From Rhodospirillaceae bacterium (GTDB lineage: Bacteria > Pseudomonadota > Alphaproteobacteria > Micavibrionales > Micavibrionaceae), in contig DMIT01000110.1 in the NCBI GenBank assembly GCA_003452275.1, forward strand, positions 1 through 5,246: a stretch of 5,246 bases of DNA, read 5' to 3'. The translations under genes were made by a program, and so were the position numbers. Under the pieces are notes generated by a model that had not been told where the DNA came from, did no database searches, and was given only the letters and a program-made list of their open reading frames with translations. Each line of letters begins with the position of its first letter. The first letter of the stretch is position 1. Below are positions 1-4,733 of this stretch, piece after piece.

Positions 1-663
1 GTCGGATATACCAATGCCGGCAAGTCCACGCTGTTCAATGTCTTGACGGGGGCGGATGTGTTCGCGCAGGATTTATTGTTCGCAACGCTTGACCCGACGA
101 TGCGCCGTATGAAATTGCCGGGCGGGCGGGATGTTATTTTATCCGACACGGTGGGGTTCATTTCGGATTTACCGACCCATCTGGTCGCTGCGTTCCGGGC
201 CACGCTGGAACAGGTGCAATATGCCGATGTCATCCTGCATGTCCGCGACATATCGTCCGACGATACCGAGGCGCAGCGCGACGACGTTATCAATATCCTG
301 AAAGATTTAGAAATCGATGTCACCCACGACCCGCGCATCATCGAGGTTTTGAACAAGGTTGACCGGATCCATGAGGGGATTCCACCCGTTTGGCGTCATG
401 CCGACTGGCGCGGGCGTCAGGTGATGATGTCAGCCCTTAAAGGCGTCGGTCTGGACGAATTGAAACAGGCGATTGACGCTGTCCTGTCCAAAAGCCATGC
501 CGTCCACCGTATCACCCTGAAACATCAGGATGGCAAGGCGCTGGCATGGCTCCATCGCCATGGTTCCGTCCTGAATCGTATGGACGGTGAAGAAGATATC
601 ATCCTCGACGTTTCGATGGACGAGGGGGAATATCAGAAGTTTATAGCGCAATTTAATTCATAA
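1..663 (+). CDS. hflX: GTPase HflX, C-terminal part (5' end outside window)
   Basis: The reading frame is open from base 1, so the true start lies upstream; about 220 residues are visible of a protein usually near 430. HflX is a GTPase that binds the 50S subunit and splits stalled or stressed ribosomes. The G-domain motifs are in order: P-loop GYTNAGKS (visible residues 2-9), switch I threonine in LFATLDPT (26-33), G3 DTVGF (49-53), G4 NKVD (118-121) and G5 SALKG (144-148). The FATLDPT and DTVGFISDLP signatures separate HflX from Era, Der and Obg. The missing part would hold the N-terminal HflX domain and the glycine-rich linker. The remaining ~70 residues form the usual C-terminal tail, and the gene ends normally with TAA. 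In alphaproteobacteria hflX often follows hfq, which would lie left of the window. No hairpin terminator follows it. Confidence 0.96.
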   Translation, partial: VGYTNAGKSTLFNVLTGADVFAQDLLFATLDPTMRRMKLPGGRDVILSDTVGFISDLPTHLVAAFRATLEQVQYADVILHVRDISSDDTEAQRDDVINILKDLEIDVTHDPRIIEVLNKVDRIHEGIPPVWRHADWRGRQVMMSALKGVGLDELKQAIDAVLSKSHAVHRITLKHQDGKALAWLHRHGSVLNRMDGEEDIILDVSMDEGEYQKFIAQFNS

Positions 664-687
664 AATAAACGTGATATTGTATTTTTC

Positions 688-716
688 TTGCAATTCAGGT
701 TTTTTGCGCTTATCTT
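688..716 (+). promoter_or_regulatory. Candidate sigma70-type promoter of the NadD-like gene (leaderless)
   Basis: A -35 hexamer TTGCAA (688-693) and a -10 hexamer TATCTT (711-716) are separated by exactly 17 nt. Each matches four of six consensus bases. The -10 ends 6 nt before the ATG at 723, so transcription would start at or next to the A of the start codon. The bases before this ATG are pyrimidine-rich and contain no Shine-Dalgarno sequence, which fits a leaderless transcript. Matches of this quality can occur by chance, and read-through from hflX is the alternative. Confidence 0.4.
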
Positions 717-722
717 TTGCTT

Positions 723-1427
723 ATGGAAAGTTTAGCGCAGGAGACATCTTCTCTTCAGGTCGGTTTGATGCTCGGGTCTTATAACCCGCCGCATCTGGCG
801 CATGTCGAAACGGCTGATCGATTGAGGAGGGCCGGTGGATTGAAGGAAATCTGGATGATGCCCATTCCGCAATCCCCCTATAAAAGAGATGTTGCTCAAG
901 TTCCTTTCAAAGACAAGATCAAGATGTGCGAGATTGTGGCCGAACCGCATCAGGAATGGTTGAAGGTTTCGGATGCGTGCGCCGATTTCCCGCCGGATAA
1001 ACTGGGGCAATTGCAGCAATATAAACGAACGATAGAAGGGTTGATGCAGTCGCATTGCGGTGTGCATTTCAGCATTGTTGCCGGAGAGGATTTTAGCCAT
1101 AAATATCAGGGCGTGACCCATGCGATGGCGTATCTGGGGATGATGTGCGAGGCTTTTCGGCATATGACGATTTTCCAGTCGAATATGATCGGTCAGTTTG
1201 CCGACAGGATTGTAAAAGCCAATGAAATTTTTCAAAAATTGACGATTATGAGCGCGCCCCGCGCAACATTTTGCATGACGGATGAAGAGGGGCGAGAGCA
1301 ACATGGGATGGAGATGAGCTCCAGCGTTCTGCGTGAGGCCATCAGATCCGGAGCCGATCACGTCTTCGGCATTCCGGATGCATTGATGCGTTATATTTTG
1401 CAGCAGGGTTTTTATCGGCAACCATAA
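723..1427 (+). CDS. nadD: NadD-like nicotinate-nucleotide adenylyltransferase
   Basis: NadD transfers AMP from ATP to nicotinate mononucleotide, giving deamido-NAD in NAD biosynthesis. The 234-residue protein begins its Rossmann-like nucleotidyltransferase fold with GSYNPPHLAH (residues 18-27), the (H/T)xGH-type ATP motif with Ala replacing the usual Gly. Near the end it has SSSVLREAIRSG (199-210), matching the ISSTxxR-type second motif, then IPDALMRYILQQGFY (217-231), which matches the usual NadD tail. GEDFSHKY (121-128) sits where NadD has GxD and a later Trp; the centre is otherwise divergent. At 234 residues it is slightly longer than the usual 200-215. A TTG lies 6 nt upstream in frame, but I chose ATG 723 because the protein alignment starts after it and a promoter ends just before it. 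It converges on the peptidase gene with 16 nt between stops. It is not beside rsfS or proA, the usual alphaproteobacterial setting for nadD, so a second, specialised nucleotidyltransferase is possible. Confidence 0.72.
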   Translation: MESLAQETSSLQVGLMLGSYNPPHLAHVETADRLRRAGGLKEIWMMPIPQSPYKRDVAQVPFKDKIKMCEIVAEPHQEWLKVSDACADFPPDKLGQLQQYKRTIEGLMQSHCGVHFSIVAGEDFSHKYQGVTHAMAYLGMMCEAFRHMTIFQSNMIGQFADRIVKANEIFQKLTIMSAPRATFCMTDEEGREQHGMEMSSSVLREAIRSGADHVFGIPDALMRYILQQGFYRQP

Positions 1428-1443
1428 CTGCATCATCTGTTCA

Positions 1444-2889
1444 TCACCCGTATTTCTTTTCAATCAATGCCAGAATGGCGCGCAGGCCGGTGTCGGCGCC
1501 GCCGCGCGGGCGGCCCGGTTTTCCGGATTGTTCCCATGCGTAATGGTCAAGGTGAATCCAGTCGATGCCTTCGCCGACGAAATGCTGGAGGAAGAGGGCG
1601 GCAGTGATCGAGCTGGCGGGGTTGCTGGAATTATTGCTTAAATCGGCACTGGAGGACGTGATGTCGTTTTTATAGCCAGCCCATAATGGCATTTGCCACA
1701 TTGGGTCGCCGATGTCCATGGATAGTTTTTGCAGGTCTTGCGCCAGATCATCGTTGTTGGAATACATGGCAACAACATCATAGCCAAGTGCCACGCGTGC
1801 GGCACCGGTCAGGGTCGAGAAGTCGACCAGCAAATCCGGATTTTCTTCGGAGGCCAAGGTCAGTCCGTCGGCCAGAATGAGGCGACCTTCGGCATCGGTA
1901 TTGCCGATTTCAACGGTCAGGCCTTTGCGCGAATGGAGAATATCGCTCGGGCGATAGGCGTGGCCGGACACTGAATTTTCAACAATCGGAATAATAACAC
2001 GCAGGCGCACAGGCAGCCCCAAAGTCATGATCATATAGGCAATGCCAAGTGCCATGGCTGACCCGCCCATATCTTTCTTTTGCAGTTCCATGCCTGCGGA
2101 TGGTTTTAAATTATAGCCGCCTGTATCAAAACAAACCCCTTTGCCGACCAAGGTGACTTTCGGGTCTTTGGTTTTGCCCCATGTGAAGTCGACCAGACGC
2201 GGGCGGCGTTCGCTGCCGTCACCCACTGCATAAACCAGCGGGAAATTTTCGGTGAGGAGTTCGGTGTCTTCGATCACGCGGGATTTTGCGCTGAAAGTTT
2301 TGGCAATCATCAGAACCGCATCGGCAAGAGCCTGTGGCCCCAGAGCATTCGGCGGAAGATTGACAAGGTTGCGCACGAGGTAAATGGCCTGAGCCATTGA
2401 TTTTGCACGAAAATCATCAGCATCCTTTGGAATAACCAAAGTCGGAAAGTCAGTTGAAAAGCTTTTGAAAGCGGTGAAGCGATAACAGGCGAGCAGCCAG
2501 CCAGTGACGATATGATTCAGTTCGTTTTCAGTGAGGTCTGTATTGGCGATATGAAACGTACCGACGCCGATTTTATCAATGGCAGGGCAGACGGTGTAGA
2601 GGCCTATTTCCCCCGCATAACCGATAAACACGGCATCGATTTTTCCATGTGAATCATAGCTTAAGCCGGTTTGGTTGGGTTTTGCCGTGAAATGTTGCGC
2701 GTCCAACTGGTTTTGGGTCGGTACGGATTGTTTTTTGATCCATGCGGCAAAATTTTCAGACTTGATAAAATGGATCGGCAATGATTTCGTCTTCGCCGTT
2801 CCTTTTATCATCACATCAGGGAGTGACAGTAAGTCGAACTGTTGTTTGGATATTTTGCTTTTCGATGCGGTTGTTTTTCGAGCGGTCAT
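1444..2889 (-). CDS. M17 family leucyl aminopeptidase
   Basis: A cytosolic, hexameric two-metal aminopeptidase that removes N-terminal residues from peptides. Counting from the chosen start (481 residues), the metal ligands are K250, D255, D273, D332 and E334, and the catalytic pair is K262 and R336. They lie in GKGVCFDTGGYNLKPSAGM, KKDMGG and the family signature NTDAEGRLILAD. All seven residues have the same spacing as in E. coli PepA (K270, D275, K282, D293, D352, E354, R356), so the enzyme should be active. Residues 1 to ~160 form the variable N-terminal domain, rich in Lys at the extreme start. An ATG at 2916 would add nine residues. I prefer 2889 because AGGA lies 8 nt before it, while 2916 has no good ribosome site. 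It may be co-transcribed with the small gene upstream (95-nt gap). Alphaproteobacteria often carry a second M17 paralogue besides pepA, so I give no symbol. Confidence 0.95.
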   Translation of the reverse strand: MTARKTTASKSKISKQQFDLLSLPDVMIKGTAKTKSLPIHFIKSENFAAWIKKQSVPTQNQLDAQHFTAKPNQTGLSYDSHGKIDAVFIGYAGEIGLYTVCPAIDKIGVGTFHIANTDLTENELNHIVTGWLLACYRFTAFKSFSTDFPTLVIPKDADDFRAKSMAQAIYLVRNLVNLPPNALGPQALADAVLMIAKTFSAKSRVIEDTELLTENFPLVYAVGDGSERRPRLVDFTWGKTKDPKVTLVGKGVCFDTGGYNLKPSAGMELQKKDMGGSAMALGIAYMIMTLGLPVRLRVIIPIVENSVSGHAYRPSDILHSRKGLTVEIGNTDAEGRLILADGLTLASEENPDLLVDFSTLTGAARVALGYDVVAMYSNNDDLAQDLQKLSMDIGDPMWQMPLWAGYKNDITSSSADLSNNSSNPASSITAALFLQHFVGEGIDWIHLDHYAWEQSGKPGRPRGGADTGLRAILALIEKKYG

Positions 2890-2896
2890 TCTGGAT

Positions 2897-2900
2897 TCCT
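2897..2900 (-). promoter_or_regulatory. Shine-Dalgarno AGGA that decides the peptidase start
   Basis: Minus-strand AGGA lies 7 nt ahead of the ATG at 2889, with the intervening bases ATCCAGA. The in-frame upstream ATG at 2916 has only a weak purine run, so the downstream start is favoured. Confidence 0.55.
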
Positions 2901-2984
2901 GTAAAGTTTTCAGCATAAGGTGATTGCCACCATTTACGGATGGTAGCTTATTTCTGCGTGGGTGTCTCTATCCGACATATAAAA

Positions 2985-3419
2985 TCATCCATCGGGGTAA
3001 TGATCGCGCCTGAACAGGTTCGGAAAGACGACAATATTATCGGCAAGCGTGCATCCGTAGCGCACCGCCCATTCCGCTTTATCTAGTTCGTTTTCAAGAA
3101 AATTTAATTCGTGGTCGAGGAGGATTTGTGCCGCAGCAGGCAGCAAATGCCCTTTGCGTGTTTGAAAGGAGAGGGTTTTCAGATAGTAGCTTTGCAGGCG
3201 TAAATAACCCGTGATGCGGTTTAATTCCGCCCGCTGTTCGCGGCGGGCTTCATAATCGGTATGGCGAGCATTTTTGGAGGAGGCGGCTTTGCCTGCCACA
3301 GTGCGCGGGCCGGTGGATTTTAACCAGATTTTTTGATCCTGCATTTTGCGGGATTGTGCCAGACGTCGTTCAGGTGTCCAGCCGCCCTGTTTTCCTTTCG
3401 GTTTTAACACAGCATTCAT
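2985..3419 (-). CDS. Uncharacterised protein with TGPRT..GK..SS.NA.H motif
   Basis: A 144-residue basic protein that I cannot assign to a named function. The N-terminal half reads GGWTPERRLAQSRKMQDQK (residues 12-30) followed by KSTGPRTVAGKAASSKNARH (34-53). I recall this T(G/P)xT..GK..S..NA..H(G) block from many small hypothetical proteins in alphaproteobacteria, Planctomycetes and Acidobacteria. Its many Arg and Lys residues suggest nucleic-acid contact, but that is inference. The second half (about 60-125) is predicted helical, with ELNRITGYLRLQSYYLKTL and a later LLDHELNFLENELDKAEW stretch. No signal peptide or membrane segment is visible. The start at 3419 has no Shine-Dalgarno sequence, but a near-consensus promoter ends 6 nt before it. 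The gene lies 95 nt upstream of the aminopeptidase on the same strand and may share its transcript. Codon use resembles the neighbours. Confidence 0.75.
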   Translation of the reverse strand: MNAVLKPKGKQGGWTPERRLAQSRKMQDQKIWLKSTGPRTVAGKAASSKNARHTDYEARREQRAELNRITGYLRLQSYYLKTLSFQTRKGHLLPAAAQILLDHELNFLENELDKAEWAVRYGCTLADNIVVFPNLFRRDHYPDG

Positions 3420-3425
3420 GTGCCA

Positions 3426-3454
3426 ATAATAGGATAAAAATCCTAATATGTCAA
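3426..3454 (-). promoter_or_regulatory. Near-consensus sigma70 promoter (leaderless) of the TGPRT-motif gene
   Basis: On the minus strand a perfect -35 TTGACA (3449-3454) and a -10 TATTAT (3426-3431, five of six consensus bases) are separated by exactly 17 nt. The -10 ends 6 nt before the ATG (A at 3419), so the expected transcription start is the start codon itself. No ribosome-binding sequence precedes the ATG, which agrees with a leaderless mRNA. This is the strongest promoter by sequence in the window. Confidence 0.8.
3430..3445. promoter_or_regulatory. 16-bp palindrome in promoter, candidate operator
   Basis: TAGGAT-AAAA-ATCCTA is a perfect 6-bp inverted repeat around an AAAA centre. 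It occupies most of the -35/-10 spacer and overlaps two bases of the -10 element. A dimeric repressor bound here would block RNA polymerase. A single half-site TAGGATA recurs at 3487-3493, 57 bp away. No regulator is encoded nearby, and in an A+T-rich spacer a palindrome of this length could still be chance. Confidence 0.4.
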
Positions 3455-3523
3455 GCGCGAATTTGTTATCATCATCCGAAGAAAGATAGGATAGAATATT
3501 GTTGTCAGGGGAAGGATTTTTTA

Positions 3524-3696
3524 AACCACGAAGGGTACGAAGAAACGCGAAGTTTTTTACCCTGTGCCTTTTCCCCCGTGTCCTCTGTGTTAAAAGTCTA
3601 AAAAAACTTAACTACAGAGGCCGCAGAGCGCGCAGAGAAAAAGACATAAATGTCTTTTTTTATATCTTTTCGTGCTTCTTCGTGCCCTTCGCGGTT
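3524..3696. repeat. Nested inverted-repeat element with 9-nt periodicity (MITE-like)
   Basis: This fills most of the gene-free stretch between 3420 and 3700. The outer arms, 3524-3549 and 3671-3696, are inverted copies matching at 22 of 26 positions, and all four differences are transitions. Inside lies a second inverted pair, CCTCTGTGTTAA (3582-3593) against TTAACTACAGAGG (3608-3620), differing by one inserted T. Both arm types repeat with a 9-nt period: CCACGAAGG / GTACGAAGA / AACGCGAAG on the left, and ACAGAGGCC / GCAGAGCGC / GCAGAGAAA on the inner right. I recall ACGAAGG- and CAGAGG-type repeats of this look as common dispersed intergenic elements in many bacterial phyla. They are often mis-called as small proteins. 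There is no transposase and no clear target-site duplication. The element stops 4 bp from the SMR gene's stop codon. Confidence 0.75.
3638..3661. terminator. A+T-rich hairpin with T-tracts, possible bidirectional terminator
   Basis: AAAAAGACA and TGTCTTTTT form a 9-bp inverted repeat around TAAA, and the 3' arm runs into seven T's on the plus strand and five on the minus strand. It lies about 40 nt beyond the SMR gene's stop and inside the repeat element. The stem has only two G:C pairs, so termination would be weak. It may instead be part of the mobile element's structure. Confidence 0.3.
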
Positions 3697-3700
3697 CAAT

Positions 3701-4021
3701 TTAATGCGAGTTTGACAGTTTCATCATGACGATGCCTGCCAGTATCAACACGGCAGCGGAAATGCGTATCGGGGTGGCGGATTCACCTAACACAACAACA
3801 CCAACGATAAAGGCCCCAACAGCCCCCATGCCCGTAAAAACGACATAGGCTGTGCCGAGAGGGAGGACTTTGAAGGAGGCCGCGAGGCAAAAGAAACTGA
3901 CAATCATTGCCGTTAAGGTGATGATGCTGGGGGTAAGAACGGTGAAGCCTTCGGATTTCTTCATGTAGTATGCCCACACGACTTCGAGTAAACCAGCAGT
4001 CAAAAGATAAGCCCAAGCCAT
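3701..4021 (-). CDS. sugE: SMR family guanidinium exporter (SugE/Gdx type)
   Basis: A 106-residue inner-membrane protein with four hydrophobic segments (about 3-21, 29-50, 56-78, 85-102). It should work as an antiparallel dimer that exports guanidinium in exchange for protons. The ATG at 4021 puts the essential proton- and substrate-binding glutamate at E13 in AGLLEVVWAYYMK, exactly the Gdx number. It also gives the Gdx-type residues G10, W16, S42 and Y59, and the SugE hallmark PSIITLTAMIVSF. A GTG 18 nt upstream is in frame but lies next to the Shine-Dalgarno AAAGGG (4031-4036), so it is rejected. Position 62, usually Trp in SMR proteins (AYxxWTG), is Phe here (AYVVFTG). The gene is complete and ends with TAA beside the repeat element. 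The guanidine-II riboswitch in its leader supports guanidinium over drug-type quaternary ammonium as the substrate. Confidence 0.93.
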   Translation of the reverse strand: MAWAYLLTAGLLEVVWAYYMKKSEGFTVLTPSIITLTAMIVSFFCLAASFKVLPLGTAYVVFTGMGAVGAFIVGVVVLGESATPIRISAAVLILAGIVMMKLSNSH

Positions 4022-4030
4022 GATATATGA

Positions 4031-4036
4031 CCCTTT
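4031..4036 (-). promoter_or_regulatory. Shine-Dalgarno AAAGGG of sugE, with GGGTC partner site
   Basis: Minus-strand AAAGGG lies 9 nt ahead of the ATG at 4021. It continues as GGGTC (4029-4033), which is exactly complementary to GACCC (4052-4056) in the loop and 3' arm of the second riboswitch hairpin. This suggests the site is hidden when that hairpin is open. Confidence 0.6.
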
Positions 4037-4049
4037 CACTTTGTGAGTG

Positions 4050-4097
4050 TCGGGTCGTCCCGATCATGATGAGGGAGAGTAGAAGGTCGTCCTTCTA
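4050..4097 (-). ncRNA. Guanidine-II (mini-ykkC) riboswitch
   Basis: On the minus strand the first hairpin is TAGAAGG-ACGA-CCTTCTA (4080-4097), with a 7-bp perfect stem. The second is TCGGG-ACGA-CCCGA (4050-4063), with a 5-bp perfect stem. A 16-nt linker (4064-4079) joins them. Two small hairpins with ACGR tetraloops closed by G-C pairs define the mini-ykkC class, where each loop binds a guanidinium ion and the two loops pair with each other. Its position also fits: just after a promoter and 28 nt from the start codon of a SugE/Gdx transporter, the commonest gene of this class. The first stem starts at about the predicted +1. Control is probably translational, since no terminator stem and T-run separates it from the gene. 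Confidence 0.93.
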
Positions 4098-4102
4098 TCT
4101 CT

Positions 4103-4111
4103 ATTATAACA
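4103..4111 (-). promoter_or_regulatory. Extended -10 promoter of riboswitch-sugE
   Basis: TGTTATAAT on the minus strand is a consensus -10 (TATAAT, 4103-4108) with the extended TGn motif directly ahead of it. The best -35 candidate, TTGCAT with an 18-nt spacer, matches only three bases, as is common for extended -10 promoters. That -35 lies within the end of the upstream membrane-protein gene. Transcription would begin near 4096-4098, at the base of the first riboswitch hairpin. Confidence 0.7.
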
Positions 4112-4121
4112 TGCAAAAGGA

Positions 4122-4724
4122 TTAAGATGCAATAAAGTCAGCTTTTGCCAAAACCCTGCGGCGATAGAGACAGATGCAAACAAATATGCAATTCACTGCA
4201 ATAATTGAGACAGAATAGAGCGTTGTCACAAGCGTGACATTTGTCAGGGCGAAAAGCGAGATTGTGTTTTTGAGGCTGCCGATATTAAACGAGGTCAGCT
4301 TCTCATTATGTGGTTTGTGCCATGACTTGCGAATGGTGGGGTACATAGCAACAGCATCAATCATGGATATCATGATCACGGATACCAGCGGGTCTTCCAT
4401 CATCAGCCATGGTAATATTGCAGACAGGGATGCAGCCAAAGCCAATCTGTCGGACTTTGTAATATTTTGTTCGCCATATTTTAAGCTGAGCAGGGCGATG
4501 AATGTGCAGAAGAAGGCTGTAATGCCCATCACCCATGCGCCTGGGCCTGCGTTATCGGATAACTGTGCTGCGAAAGCAATCCATGTCAGGATGGAAAACA
4601 CCAGCCACGTATAAAGATGCGGCGTTGTTTTTCCTTTCAGGGTGGAATGAATATAGATCACGGAGCCCCACAGCCCAATGATGGAGGCGATGCCCCCCAG
4701 ATATTCTTGTAATGTGAAATCCAT
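4122..4724 (-). CDS. Multi-pass membrane protein of unknown function (PQ-loop-like layout)
   Basis: A 200-residue integral membrane protein with about six or seven hydrophobic segments; I do not recognise a named family with certainty. It shows two similar blocks: GSVIYIHSTLKGKTTPHLYTW near the N-terminus, and IDAVAMYPTIRKSWHKPHNE past the middle. Each is a helix running into a short loop with a conserved Pro, then a Trp or aromatic. This resembles PQ-loop/SemiSWEET repeats, though the PQ pair itself is absent. I recall unassigned bacterial proteins with the same KGKTxPHxxTW and DAxAxxPTxxK pattern. An in-frame TTG at 4727 is possible, but I prefer the ATG at 4724, preceded by AAGAG at 6-nt spacing. 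It starts 9 nt after the motB stop, so translation is probably coupled. Its 3' end runs into the sugE promoter, with no terminator between. No link to motility can be shown. Confidence 0.85.
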   Translation of the reverse strand: MDFTLQEYLGGIASIIGLWGSVIYIHSTLKGKTTPHLYTWLVFSILTWIAFAAQLSDNAGPGAWVMGITAFFCTFIALLSLKYGEQNITKSDRLALAASLSAILPWLMMEDPLVSVIMISMIDAVAMYPTIRKSWHKPHNEKLTSFNIGSLKNTISLFALTNVTLVTTLYSVSIIAVNCIFVCICLYRRRVLAKADFIAS

Positions 4725-4733
4725 CAAATGCTC

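Noticed and set aside
1428..1443. Possible shared terminator between the convergent NadD-like and peptidase genes.
   Set aside because: The 16-nt gap and its flanks show no stem-loop followed by a T-run.
732..1463. 243-residue minus-strand frame opposite the NadD-like gene.
   Set aside because: It is the antisense shadow of a gene with clear nucleotidyltransferase motifs; its translation shows no recognisable domain.
2929..2944. Short hairpin ACCAT-TTACGG-ATGGT upstream of the peptidase.
   Set aside because: A 5-bp stem with two G:C pairs and no T-run is too weak to call a terminator or riboswitch.
3356..3729. Small plus-strand reading frames (81 and 76 residues) with HEGYEETRSF and FFVPFAVQF stretches.
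   Set aside because: These are translations of the 9-nt periodic inverted repeat, a known source of spurious small-protein calls. They have no ribosome site and overlap better-supported features.
3783..4067. 94-residue minus-strand frame overlapping sugE and the riboswitch.
   Set aside because: It is out of frame with the well-supported SMR protein, and its Cys/Arg-rich translation resembles no family.
4234..4614. 126-residue plus-strand frame opposite the membrane protein.
   Set aside because: It is antisense to a gene with clear membrane segments and good operon spacing, with no motif of its own.
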